The notes: a model not told the origin generated them from the letters alone. 64,000 nt of DNA from Hoplostethus atlanticus (GCA_034670405.1 JAXDDX010000018.1:1922501-1986500), one strand, 5' to 3'. Positions 23,480 to 35,850 are shown, numbered from the stretch's first letter. A program made the numbers and translations.

Positions 23480-23594
23480 TCAGCATGCCCATCCCCAGCA
23501 TGAAGGCATCCATGGTGTAGGGCAGACCCCTGGCACGCCCTCGTGTGCCTGGCGGAAACATCACCTCCTTGGGCTGGGCCTTCTTACATTCTAC
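23480..23594 (-). CDS. msi2: Musashi-2 exon, [11 protein letters not shown]...GMGML segment
   Basis: This 115-nt internal exon encodes 38 full codons plus one base: [20 protein letters not shown] then [18 protein letters not shown], ending in the A of a split Ser codon. [11 protein letters not shown] is the end of RRM2 and the linker shared by all Musashi proteins. [20 protein letters not shown] is diagnostic for Musashi-2; Musashi-1 has a different MSPTG-type sequence here. The acceptor reads TATATAG|GTAGAATG and the donor CTGA|GTGAGT. The acceptor is odd: in place of a polypyrimidine tract there is (TG)n (plus-strand 23603-23619 and 23627-23652). A TTTAC branch-point-like motif lies about 30 nt upstream. 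The exon starts in phase 0, which fits the end of the exon at 36517-36599. Confidence 0.97.
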
Positions 23595-23602
23595 CTATAT
23601 AG

Positions 23603-23652
23603 ACACACACACACACACAGCCGTAAACACACACACACACACACACACACAC
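23603..23652. repeat. (CA)n pair at the 3' splice site of an msi2 exon
   Basis: Two CA runs (about 8 and 13 units) split by AGCCGTAA. On the msi2 strand they form a (TG)n tract that starts about 9 nt upstream of the exon at 23594. Confidence 0.95.
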
Positions 23653-26600
23653 GCGCACACACAGACACAGACAAACCATTAGACTCCCTAGCTACACACA
23701 ACCAGACAGATCTGACAGCGCTGTCTAAGCTCTTTAAGGTGATATTCTATTTGACTTGCACAAGAGAGTAAACAGAGAAAAACATGGCTGACTCAATCTG
23801 AACACCTCACATTTTAGAAGAAAGTCTCCAAGGAAAACTTACAATCATGTTCCTCCTGCATTAAAGCAAAGGTTATTGCTCCAGTGAGCATGGGCCCGTT
23901 GCCTTGGGGAAATGCAAGCTAAATACTTTCCTAGAAGAAGAAGTCATCGCGGTAGGAGAGGTAAAAGAGGCTCTGTGTGTGAGTGCCACTGTAAGAGTCC
24001 CTCTGTGTGGCAGAATGTCTCGTATTTTTGTGAGATGTGATGTTTTTCTTCACCTAAACACAGAGCAATTTCAAAAGAAAGCATCGCTCGCCACGATTTC
24101 TATCTATTGTTTCACTGTTTTCATTATAAAGTCTTGGCAAGGCAGTTCAAATCTGAAGTTGGTAAAATTCATATTTTTCTTCGAGTGTGTGTATTTCCAT
24201 CTGGTTCACAGTGCCTAGCAGACCAATTCCACCCGCAATGCTTTCATGCGTTTCTCTCTTTCACTCACATTCTCACAAAAAAAATACATATGTTTATTTC
24301 CCATCTTGGAAGACTGACATATCCTCCTCCTACAGACCACATATTAAATGAAGGATGTGACAGGGGCAGATGAGGAGGAGGGGGAGGATGAGAGTCCTAT
24401 TTACCACATATCTATCCCATCTTTATGAATTATAGAGAGGCATGAGTGGCTGACAGGGCTAGCATGGCCTTGTGTCTGTTGGTTGTTCTTTGGTAGGCTG
24501 AGTTTGTTCACCATGCCGCACAATCTATTTGCTCCACTGCCTGCTTGGCATCGGCCTGTCCATCTGTTTGTCTGTTTGCCTCCTGGCTTTTGCCTGCTTC
24601 TCCCCACTGCCTTCACTTAAGCAGGGCTTTCTCGGCTGCTGCGATTCACATGTCATCCTGGCCTGCTGCACAAGACAGGCTGCTGTGCCAGCGCTGTGTA
24701 CACCTCAGCCCAGGTAAAGCCCAGCATCCATACAAATGGGCTTGCTACTTTGACAGGCCACGGGTGCACATAACTATTCAAACACACGCACACACACGCA
24801 CACGCATTCAGTGGTAGGTTGTTTCTACCGTACTACTGTTACTTTTAGTTGCCAAGTTGAACTAAAAGTAACAGTCCCTATCTGTGAAAAGTTGCTGTGT
24901 TAAAATAATAGCTTAACAGGCATGGTATAAATGCAGCAGAGTACTATCTAAATGCCCAAAATGTTAATGTAAATTTAAGCACTAATGAAAAGGGCTTCTA
25001 TCTCAGAGGGAAAGTTGCAGAGCTGTGATTTGTTGCCGTTAGCAGCCCCTGCGATTAAAGCAGCCCAACTAAAGTACACAATTCCCTCTGCCAGAGCCAC
25101 TTTGTAGCTGTCACTGCTCCTCTGCCCTCCTAGCTAGCCCAGCGTGTTTGGACGTTGTGCAGGAGAGAGCACAGCAGCTCTTATCGTCGGGGAATGACCC
25201 CCAGCACGAAAGGAGGAACCGGGTAGGACAAATGGGTCTATTAGAAATCTCAGCACACTGCTGGGACTCTCACATGTTCACATAGCTGGGTGACAAAACG
25301 GCTGAGTTCTGCCCAGACCGCAGACATGACAGTACCTGATCAGCTCCCTCCACCAGCCTCTGCCACATTCAGCAAGTTGGTCCATCAAGTAGCCTGCTGA
25401 GAGTTAGACAGTCCCCGTGTGAGTCATACCTACATGCTCTCAGATCTGAGTCTTTGATATTCAGGGTGAGGTCTTCTTGTCATGGATTTAAAACCAGCCA
25501 GGAGCCAGGGGCTGTGGTGGTGTGAGTGTGTGGGAGTTCATACGCTTCAAACACACAGGAGTGTGCGAGGGGAGGGAGGCAGGAGCGGAGCTCTGCGAGC
25601 TTTAAAGGGTGAACCGAGCCAAAGAAACAGAAAAAGGAGAGTAGAGAAGACCACATGACAACGCTGAGCTTGACAACAAAGCACTGTAAAGGTGCAGTAG
25701 TTGTGACTGTAGGAAGCTGGTACAGACCCAGCTGTGGGAGAGCACTCCATTTACATGCTGTTTTGAAAAGCAAACTAGATTGTCATTTCAGCTGCTGGGT
25801 GGGGCAAGTACCGCTCTGAGTTATGGCTTGTCTAACTCGTCTACGACTCTTGAATGTTCTGAAGTACCCTGATCAACCATTTGTTTTGGAAAGCAATGCT
25901 GACATTGTGAATGAAGGTTTTTTTGAGCACCATTTGTCTTGTTCAGAAAAGGGATACCCCATTAACTATGGCCATTGGCAGAACCTGCCTTGCCTTCATT
26001 GGCAGGAAAGTTAGATTGTTTTGGGAGGGGAGAGCACCCAGGAGACCCGAGAGGCTCGAACCACACGTCTTACTGAGTTGAAGCAATTTCCTGTCACACA
26101 GTTTTGACACACAGTTATTGTTACCTGAAGTTATTGTTACCTGAACTTGTTTGCTTTCAACATGTTTAGAGACATTTCCTCATCTAGTCCCCTGATTTAG
26201 TCGAGAGCTTATCAGTGAGATTCTATAGCCCATGAAGGAATCACTCTGGGGAGAGGAGAGTGGAGAGCACAGTAGTTGTTATTTGAAATACTGGATGTGT
26301 TTGCTGCAAAGGCTAACTCGCCAACATGTTTGGAGTGGTTTATTCAAACTCTGAAGCATTTACTCCTTTAGAGTGCTTAGTTTGGGCAGGTGAGAACAAT
26401 GCCATTTGAACTTGGGTGAGCACCAAATAACCACACCGAGATCTGCTGAAAATGCAGCTCTCTTTCCGCATCCAAGCACACTGCAGTGCCGTCTGTTAGG
26501 AGTGGAAATGTAAACCAACAACAGGAAACAACCTCAAAACATGCAGTTTTATGGGTATAGGGAGACGGATGTTGAAATCTGATAGCCAGCAGTTATTTAT

Positions 26601-27329
26601 GCTTGGAAAGCGAAGCATAAAACAGTGAACCGAAAACAAAAGAGTCCATCAAGCTTAGCTTAAGTTACAGGGACTGGAATCAGATGTGCCGCTGAAAATG
26701 TATAACCTTGTATTATGAGAGGTTACCAAACAATACATGAGCTACTTGTGAGTCCATGCTACTTTTGTTTACAAGCCCTAGTTTGCTTGTAATTGGGCAG
26801 TGTGAAACTAAATGAACCAAATACAAAACTTCAACAGCAAACATTTCCACTATGGCACCCTTGAGAAACATCAACTACATGAGACAATCAATCATTGTTG
26901 CAATGAGTCAATGGCAATGACAATAAATAGGTCATAGGCAATAAGTAAGTCAAAAGGAAAAAGACATTGAATTTAGAAGTATAGACCATAAGGCAAACAC
27001 ATAAATAGAAGCTACAATACAGTCAACACACAAGTAACATTTCAAAACTATCATAGTCTCGTAATACCACATAGCAAAATCATACTATATCCATATCTAT
27101 AGCATAGTTCATGATTCCCTTTGGACTGAGTGCTCATAATGGAAATATCTACTATGCTTAGGTGTGTTTTAGTAAAGTCTATATCACCGTATCACCTGTC
27201 TATATCAAATATTTGTACTTCAGTTTTCAGATATCTGAAATGATAGTTACATATATTGTTACACATTTCGTCGTGAACGTCTCAGGTCTTTCTCCTGTTA
27301 TGAAATAATGGGTTATGCTTGTTTAGGAA

Positions 27330-27451
27330 GGAAGTGCACTTACGATTTCTGGTGACTAGTAGTTTTCTTGCCTACCTATGTTGAATGCACTCATTGTAAG
27401 TCACTTTGGATAAAAGCGTCTGCTAAATGACTGTAATGTAATGTAATGTCA
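27330..27451 (+). mobile_element. L2-clade LINE 3' end
   Basis: Ends with GTAAGTCACTTTGGATAAAA, GCGTCTGCTAAATGACTG and (TAATG)n. The CTTTGGATAAAAGC stem with a GGATA loop and the TGTAA-type tail are the recognised 3' end of UnaL2/L2-clade elements in fish. The 5' part is missing, as in a typical truncated insertion. There is no tRNA-like head, so it is a LINE end and not a SINE. Confidence 0.8.
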
Positions 27452-27803
27452 TGTTATTATTCTTTCAAAAGTAGGTCATTCTGCCCAGCGGTTGAACTGG
27501 ATGTTGAAATCATACACACACCCACATTCATTGCAAAACCTCACAAGCACCTGATTGTTGATTGATTGATTGTCTTTGCCGTACATCATGTTTGAAATCA
27601 TACAACCTACTGATGAAGATGAAGACAAACAGCTGTCTCTGTGTGCCTGTAAAACCATATGCCACAGAGCGTGAAAAAAATGCTCTGGCTCTGACCTTTT
27701 CAATAGATCTCCCATACATATTAACCTTGTGGGAGTAGCGGGAAGGTGTGTGGGCGAAATGGACTGGCAATGTCTGTCCTTGGGGGATGAGTGTTGTGGG
27801 TGT

Positions 27804-27834
<31 letters not shown>
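27804..27834. repeat. (GT)n microsatellite
   Basis: About 15 GT units. Confidence 0.95.
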
Positions 27835-27836
<2 letters not shown>

Positions 27837-29012
27837 AGGGGGAGATGTAGTGCTACCGTTAACTTCACTAGTGAATGGATTCCATCAGTAGACTGGCAGA
27901 CTGAAGAGAGGAAACAGTGTGATTCATTTACTCCAGCTCCCACTCCCAGCTGAACAGTCAAAACACATAGAGTGAATAGTTTAGAAATGTCAGGGCTCTG
28001 AAGGAACAATGGCAGGCATTGGGGTGTGGGATTATTCATTTACGAAAAAGCCTCTCACAGCCATTTAACACCGGATTGCAAATTTACACTGTGGGTTATT
28101 TAAAGAAGAGAGTGGCTGGTAACTCCGTTTAAACACGGCATTTTGAACAGTAAAGCCATATTATTCAGTGGAATGGGTGATATTTTACATTACCAAACAC
28201 AATTAGATGAGGCGTGTACCTTTACCAAACACATGTAAGTAGGTGTGTAAGATGAAAATAACACAACTCAGTTCCTTGGTTCTCGCACACAAAAGTGTGG
28301 GCAGCAGATATCTCGACAACGGCGTCCTCAGTGTTACAAAATGGAAATAGATCCAATGCATACGAATATATGGGACTACTGAACGGTGTCTTTCTGCTCT
28401 GAGGATAACAGAGCAGTCAAAATGGCCGCTGTCCACTGGTTGTACTGTGCACATTTTGGTTTACGATGTTGCATTAAAATAGAGAAACCTTTGCGTTAAT
28501 GTTTTTTAAGCTACAATTTAACTACTAACTTTTACAGCATAAGAAATACGATGTTAACATTTGCTATTAGTTAAATGAATAATTCTGAACACACGGCTGG
28601 GCATCAAATACAGTTCTTGAGTAAATCTGTCCTTGAAGGCACTAACATTCACTTTTTAAACAGGGAAGTGGGTACAGATTTAACTCCCCAGTTTGGTGAT
28701 TACACAGCCACACAAAAGGCACAATACCAGAAAGTAGATGACAGCTTCTCTTTTCAATGCTCAATCATAGAATAGGAAGCATTAAGTAACAGCTTCTGAA
28801 AAGAAATATATGCAAATTGCTCCCAAAAATGTTTTGTGAAATGAAAATGTCAGAAGAAATGATTAACTTGTTACGGGTTAGTAACAGGGTAAAGATGGCT
28901 TTGTTTTTTAAATGGTAGTGCACAATCCACTGTGTGTGTAGGTTGCAGTATTACGTTGAAGTGACTGTGGCATTAATTTAATTTAATTTAATCTCGAGTC
29001 CTCATCAGTTGT

Positions 29013-29414
29013 TTAAAGGGTAATTCCGGTATTTTTAAACCTGGGATCTATTTGTACATTAGTCATTTATACCACAAAATAGATACAAAAAGTTTTGGAA
29101 TTGCTCCAGTAGATCGCCTCAGCCGGCAGTTGCGAAACGGGCTGCAATGGCTGCAACGCAAGTGCGCGAGATCAAAGTATGTCCACCAAAAGTGCTTGTT
29201 TTTGCCACTGACAGGCTCAGATTGCTATTCCAAGTGTCTGACAACAGTACGGAAAGGATCCCTACAGAGATAGACCTTTGTTCAACCAGAAAACGAAAAG
29301 ACTTCTCCTTGAGCGATCTACTGGAACAATTCTAAAACTTTTTGTACCTATTTTGGGGTATAAATGACTAATATGTACAAATAGAGCCCAGGTTTTACCG
29401 GAATTACCCTTTAA
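29013..29414. mobile_element. TTAA-flanked MITE with ~105-bp inverted ends (Kolobok/T2-like)
   Basis: The left end TTAAAGGGTAATTCCGGT is matched by the right end CCGGAATTACCCTTTAA. The inverted similarity runs inward for about 105 bp (to TCCAGTAGATCG and CGATCTACTGGA) with few mismatches. TTAA at 29013-29016 and 29411-29414 is the likely target duplication, so the element itself is about 29017-29410. TTAA duplications with AGGG-type ends are reported for the T2/Kolobok superfamily; piggyBac also uses TTAA but usually starts CC. The central 190 bp is unrelated and non-coding. Confidence 0.75.
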
Positions 29415-29789
29415 AAGTCCCTTTACCTCACCATAGTGTGGTATGTTGAAAGGAAAGATCCAAGTGAAAACCAGCTATCAGCGATGTACCTTGCACTTCA
29501 GGGCCCATTTTGTTATTTGGTGGTGTATTTTTCATTTTCCCTCAGATAACTGCCAAAACGTAGATGGCATGACATTACGTCAAAATATTACCAGCGCAGC
29601 TACAATGGAGTTTGATACAACCGGGCACGGCTCACCACGGCATTGTTCTTTCTCCACTCTCACTTCTTCAACTGGAAAATCGTATTATGCTATCTCTATT
29701 GCTATTGCTCTCTCCGCCTACATGCATACAGCACGGCTTTCTCTGGGGGTTGTCAAAAGTCAAAGTCAAACGTAGGAAAACACTAACTC

Positions 29790-29955
29790 AAGTACTGTTT
29801 CAAGTACAGAAAAAGTTTGTGAACCCTTTTGAGTTACATGCATTCCTGCGTACATGGCTCCCCTAAAATATGGTCGGATCGTCATCATCATCATCACGTC
29901 ATAACAATAGATAAACACGATGTGATTTAACAAATGACACACACAAATTTACGAT
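29790..29955 (+). mobile_element. Tc1-like transposon end fragment
   Basis: Contains GAAAAAGTTTGTGAACCCTT, then CATGCATTCCTGCGTA, then CATAACAATAGATAAACACG. This order is the outer inverted repeat of a fish Tc1-like family whose ends carry GTGAACCC. Only one end is present and the transposase part is missing. Confidence 0.6.
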
Positions 29956-30227
29956 GGGGATTTGGCCGTTTGGCTGAACATGTACTTTGACTCTGATTAG
30001 CAAAAAACGCTGTGGAAAGTGTGAAGTTCGTCCGAGTTCACATCGTGGCACTTACATGTTGATTAGGTGATTAGCGGCTTGTTAAGAAGTTGGTTGTTGG
30101 CCAATAGTTCAAAGCAGGCAGGAGCTTTAATTACTTGAATGAAGAGAAAAAAAATAAACTCTTCGGATTTACACTGATGGTGGTGGTGGTGTAGCAGTTA
30201 TGAGCCTTCAAATTTTTTAATTCTGAC

Positions 30228-30425
30228 CTTTAAATATAGCGTCCCCATCAGGCCAGTGTCATTTAAACGGCAGACCATAATGCCAAAATGCATTATCCCT
30301 CCAAGTTCCGTCAAAATCAGACCAGTGGTGTTTGAGATAACGTTTGAATTAAAAATGTTGACCTTTAATTATAGTGCCGTCATTAGGCCACATCATCAAA
30401 ATTGGACCCGTGATGTCTGAGATAT
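30228..30425. repeat. Diverged tandem pair (GACCTTTAAATATAG unit)
   Basis: GACCTTTAAATATAGCGTCC at 30228 and GACCTTTAATTATAGTGCCG at 30360 start two related units. Each continues with a GGCCA-containing stretch, a TCAAAAT(C/T)(A/G)GACC block and a GTGATGTCTGAGATA-like end. This looks like part of a dispersed teleost repeat rather than a gene. Confidence 0.5.
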
Positions 30426-31254
30426 CACTTTACATTGCGTAAGGAACAAAAAAAACGGATACTGGAGGATTACCACTTTAACCTTTCAGTGCATGTAATG
30501 GGTCTGTGGCAGAAACACGGTTGGAGGGTTGTCGAGGCAAGGTTGGAAAGTATGGTGAACAAAATAACAGAAACACTACTTGAAAAGGGAATTTAACTTT
30601 TAAGTAATTAAATCGCAATTACAAAGGCAACTACAGAGGCGTCATATGAAGTTGAACACTAATTATCAGCATGTGTGAGCTGTAAAAGAGGTCTGACAGT
30701 CACCACATTTATGTGAGTTTTCAAAGCAACATGAGACGACTACTCCAAAGAGGTTTACTAATCAGTGCCCAAGTTGCAGGTTACAAAAACAGAAAAATGA
30801 TTTAATGTCCACAAGGGGAACAATCTCAAAAATCATGACAAAATATGCCACACACGGACAAACTGCAGCGGCAGGAACAGTGGTTGTAAGTCAAAGCTGA
30901 CAGGGAGACATACACTTAACAGGATAGTTTCCACGATAAACTATGGACTCCAAATTACCTCAGAATTGAATCACCACCTCTGTGACACATACAAAAACTG
31001 TATGTCATGAACTCTACAACGCTGGTATTTATGGCAGGGCTGCCATTCAGAAACTGCTTGTTTTCAAGGCAAACACATACAGATGCAAACCCTGGTGTGA
31101 GGAAGGCAAAACCTGGACCCCTGAGCAGTGGAGAAAAAGTAATATCATCTGAGTCATCTTTCACCTTTTCACCCACGGGTTTACATTTGGAGAATGACAA
31201 AGGACGCCTTCAATGGTATCAGCAGCCATCTTGTGGGAGTCATTAGGTCCAATG

Positions 31255-31610
31255 ATTGCTCTGCGTGGTTGTATAACGGCCAAGGAATATGAGGCCATTT
31301 TATGGGACTAGGTGCACCCTATGGTGCAAACACTTTTCCCTCATGATGCTCCCATATTCCATATGATAATGCCCCAATACACACAGCCAAACAAATTCAA
31401 GAGTGGCTTCATGATCAGTGCAGCTTTATAGGACGTTCTGGAGCGCCGAGTGCAAAGTACTATAGATTTCCACTTTCTTCATCCCTCAAAGGGCTGGGGG
31501 GTTTCTTTCTTGAAGAATGGTCCAATATCCCTCTACACACAGTTCATGACTTGTACGACAGCAATCCGAGGAGGGTGGCCCTACTCCGTATTAGGTCCTT
31601 GATAGTCATA
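31255..31610 (+). pseudogene. Tc1/mariner-type DDE transposase relic, C-terminal part
   Basis: The plus strand reads CITAKEYEAILWD*VHPMVQ, then (after a 1-nt shift) DNAPIHTAKQIQEWLHDQ, then PLSSSLKGLGGFFLEEWSNI and PLHTVHDLYDSNPRRVA. DNAPIHTA is the block holding the second catalytic Asp of the DDE_3 superfamily. PRRVA is the usual C-terminal end. The WPAQSPDLNPIE-like block with the third acidic residue is replaced by unrelated sequence. Stops and shifts show it is inactive. It comes from a different Tc1-like family than the relic at 3836-4215. Confidence 0.8.
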
Positions 31611-33468
31611 TATTGTTATGTGCTTCTTCTATTTTTTCCACATGTACACAATCTGATGGATTCCAACTGTATACTGTATTCAGTAGACCAATCTTGCAAA
31701 TGTGCATTCATAAAATCAAAAACAAGTCTGTCATCAGACATTATAGATTAATGTTTGAACTGGCTTCATGGTGATGATGACACTGTATCCAATAATATGG
31801 GTTGAATGATGCTAACCTTCTGCCGATGTTCAGTTTTCAACCATAACCTCTGCTTGTTTCAGAGAAGTGCATCCAGTAGATGTGTATATTATGGCTGATG
31901 TATGGAGGTCTACCTAACTGCTGCAGTAGTTCTGTACTCAGCTACAGGGAGAGTGAGAGCTTACTCTCCTCTTCAGTGCAGTAATTGGTTGGTCATGTCA
32001 TGGGGACACGGTAAGAAATTGACTACAAACAGAAAATTCCGTCCCTCCTGTTGTGATCATTCTCTACTGTGGAATATTAAAAATGACACATTAGAGAACA
32101 TTACCTTAAAGCACTTGACTAAAACCAATATGAGTCATTTTTAATGGCACACTGCTCTTGTATCAGAGCCAATACTTGATAGGTGTCATTATGAATTCAC
32201 ATTATCCATGCATAAAGGCAGGGCGGGGAAAGAGGTGAGCTGGGATTTGAGGAATGAGGGAGGGCTTCTGTCTTAATAACGGGACATCACAACCTGTCAT
32301 TAGCTTGGAGGTGTTACCTCATTCACATAATCGCATAAATGGAAATTGGATAGTGTGGGAAACTATCAAAAAACATGAAAGAATTGTCAAGTTCCACCTT
32401 CCATTTATCGATTTTTCTCCAACATTTTGGCAACCAACACAGGGGAGGGTTTAGATGTCAGTGGGACAGGTTGTGAACACTTTCCTATGCACCCCCTGTT
32501 TAATAACAGATGAGGCAGAACTCACAGTGACAGTAAGGAAGTGCTCCTGAGACCGAGGCCTGCTATGCACATGAACACAGGGTGACTGACCAAGTCCTAA
32601 AGGGTCATTCACACTGGTGTTCGATCATATCTGAGTGGGTACTGAGCCCTGTATGCTGTCAGAGCCCCTTAAAAGGACAGGCAAGGAGAAGATGGGGTGC
32701 CCTGTATGTTCACAACCCTCCCCAGTGGGGTGAAATTTCTGTCTGCATCAATTATTCAGGAACCATCTTAGATAACACTCATAGGGAGGATGGATGAGGT
32801 CTATTTCTGTATAGTACTTCATAAGGATGAAGACAGGAGGCATTTTTTTATTTTGTGTGCTGGTGCTCCAGACATTTTAAAACCACTACTCTCCCGTGTT
32901 ACTCAGGTAAAACCTGAAGTGTCTTTGAAAAATGCTCTTCGCCCACTCCACATCTGTTTCTCTCTGTCTACATTCCTGGATGTCAGCACTTTGTTGAAGC
33001 TCTGATGGTCACAGGAGTGGTACCCGGACCCGTCCTAAACCTCACCAGCAGAGCAAAAGCCTCCCAAGAGGTTTATGGGTTGCGTGGGGCAGGAAATCCA
33101 AGGCAGGTGTTGGCAAGAGAAACCCTTACAAAGATGACACGAGCCTAAAAAAACTGTCCCTTGCTACGCCCTTTCACATGGCACCCCTGTGTAGTCCCAG
33201 TCTGTTCTGTTAGGGTTTCAAGGCCTCCTGCAGAGATGGGTCACATGGTGTCAATATGTGTTATCTTCTATGGGAGGAACGGCTTCATGCAACAGCTTTA
33301 TTGTAAGCTCCACATATCCCATCAGTAGCAGTGAATATTAATAACAATAATAATAAATAAATTAACAATAATAATAACTATCTCTACTAACTATGACTCC
33401 ATACAGACTGTTAGATGATGCTTCAGAGACAGCTGATGGAAAAACATGAAGATACTGAACAGCTAATT

Positions 33469-33469
33469 C

Positions 33470-33528
<59 letters not shown>

Positions 33529-33529
33529 G
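33469..33529. repeat. (CT)n-(TA)n compound microsatellite
   Basis: About 20 CT units run directly into 10 AT units. Confidence 0.95.
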
Positions 33530-34871
33530 TATGTGCATCTCTCTGTTATTGTGGCTTTCCTTGGCCCATCTCATTACAGCACAAAAAACTCCATTCCTAG
33601 GGGGCACTTTACCATCTGTCATTTTCAAAAACAGACAAATAGCCCTATTCAGATGCAGCATTTGAAGTATTTTTTTATTCCTCATTCCTCCTCTTCTGAA
33701 GTTAGTCTTCTGAAGAGAATGATTCACAACATAATAAACTAGCCCAGTTCAATCCCTGTTGCACTAGATGGATGCAAGGTACAATGATCCATACCAGTAC
33801 AAGGAAAGGAAATGGAAGGCCAGGGCTGGTACTCCCTGAAGAATGAAACTTGTTGAAATATTACGGCATATTATCCACCATAATAGTGCAGTACTCAAAA
33901 AAACAAGAAAAAATACGCAAAGATCAGGACATTCAATCTTTCATGCTGGAATGTCCTTTTTCTTGGGTATTTCATCTCATTCAAAGGAATGCCAATCTTA
34001 AATCAAGATGATGATAAACACATTGGTAGGAGGTGATCAAAAGTTGGAAATACAACTTGTTTAACCACCCGTGGATGTTAGCTAGGGTGCCTTAATTCTG
34101 ACTCTTTGTGGGTATTTTTTTGTAGTTTCTAATTTTTCTGCTTATTATAATGTGCATATGTCAAGAGACTACTTAAATACTTGTTGGCATACATACAGCC
34201 AGGGACCTGTGATGTGTGCCATAAGCAACCCAGACATCTGATATGGATGTTACCGTGTGCAAAGACTGAAGAACTGTGATTTTAAATTGTGGAACTGAAA
34301 TGATCATTCATCATTCTCAATAACATTAAGATATACCTCGAAACCTCAAAAGTATAGTTACAGCAATCACAATGTCATTTTGAGTGAAATGTATTGCGTT
34401 AGCTTGAGGAAAAAGAGAGTGTTTATTTTGTGCTGTGGTATCATAATATTGCTTCGTATTGTGACACCTTGGCTGGCAGACTTATTGTAAGGCAAAAACT
34501 TGTTACTGTGACAGCCGTAGTGGTATTTAAACATAATTTTGTCAGGATAGTTGTGTTTGTTTGAAAGACTATCCTCAGTGCCACACACCACCAACATTAG
34601 CCACCTATTAGAACACGTATCGATCAAAAGCCTTTAACCAATCACTCTGCCTGAAGCACTCTCTCATCTTCTCATCACATCCATTTTCCCACAGTGCTTA
34701 AACTGTCACACACCCGTTTCCACATATTTCACATGAAAACAAAAAGGGTGGATATTTCAGTTGCTTCGTCCAATTTCTCCATTGTGAAATCTGAGAGTCT
34801 CAAATATAGTGGTAGGGAAATGTTATAGACTTTTTTCTTTGAAAACCTGAACTGGTCTTAAACGCTACACA

Positions 34872-35215
34872 TACAGTCATGACTGAAAGTCTGTGAACCC
34901 CTTGTGAAGGATCTATCTGTACCAATTTATATGATTGGTAGAGGAAATTGTGCATCTAGTCAAATGCATGGGTGCAAAAATAAGTGAACCTCCTCTTGTA
35001 TTAGTTAAATCAAGTAGTTAGGGGGGGGGGGTGAATAATTGGATATGAAGTTAACCAGTCAAAGGTCAGATCTTTCAGGAAGAGTTTGTGTGGCTCTCCC
35101 ATATGTGCACGTTCTTCATTGAGATTTGAGGTTTAGATAATAATTTCATAACGTTATTCCTCTATAAAATATAAAATAATGGCCACCCCTGTAGGGTTCA
35201 CAAGCCTTCAAGCAA
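34872..35215. mobile_element. Non-autonomous Tc1-like element (MITE-like)
   Basis: The left end TACAGTCATGACTGAAAG then TCTGTGAACCCC is mirrored at the right by AGGGTTCACAAGCCTTC. The two ends share TGTGAACCC in inverted orientation. TA followed by CAGT is the classic Tc1 start. The interior of about 300 bp is non-coding and contains an 11-G run (35021-35031) and an internal GTGAACC. The right boundary is approximate. Confidence 0.6.
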
Positions 35216-35816
35216 AGCAGTTAGTGAACAACCTAAGCAAAGTCCATCACACACACTAAAATCCCACTAAAATGTACTGATGGGACTTGATATCAGATTT
35301 GCTGGCAAATAAATGCATTGCAAAATATTTTTGTAACGTTATTTTTTTTTACGTGGATGCGCTGCTATTTGGAAAAGTCAATTCATGCATCGTGTGTTCA
35401 TATGTGGCGTTTGTGTGTTTCTACTATGCACACACGACAGAGGATTTGAGACATCTGACTGGGACAGAATATTTCCCATACTTATATAGTCATTTCTGTC
35501 ACTCGTTTCTTCACCTTCTCTCGCTTTTGGTTGTACCCGTGTGCATGGACTGTGATGCAGTGCAGAGGCACGGAGGGATGTGTACCAGGGTCATACATAG
35601 CCCAGGCCAGTCCCTGGTGAACATGGTTCTACTACACTGGTCCTGTCAGTCAGACGGCCAGTCAGTCAGTCTCAGGACAGGCTGGGGGAGAGCGAGAGTG
35701 AAGACACACTGAGAGCAGGAGCCCCCCTCAATGGCAGATAGACAAAAAGTATTCCCTCTAGTCAATCACAATCCACAGAGCCGCTCAAATGACGCAGGAG
35801 CCCTCAAGAGGCCCCA

Positions 35817-35850
35817 GGGGGGGGGGGGGGGGGGGGGGGCGTGGGGGGGG
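35817..35850. repeat. G-run (23 G, then 8 G)
   Basis: Twenty-three consecutive G, CGT, then eight G. It can form G-quadruplexes on the plus strand and is C-rich in msi2 RNA. Homopolymer length is often wrong in assemblies. Confidence 0.95.

Noticed and set aside
27476..28039. 187-aa minus-strand open frame
   Set aside because: It spans a (GT)n array (His-Thr repeat) and shows no recognisable domain on either side.
35287..35712. 141-aa plus-strand open frame
   Set aside because: No domain recognised; sits in intron DNA next to a G-run and a MITE; opposite to msi2.
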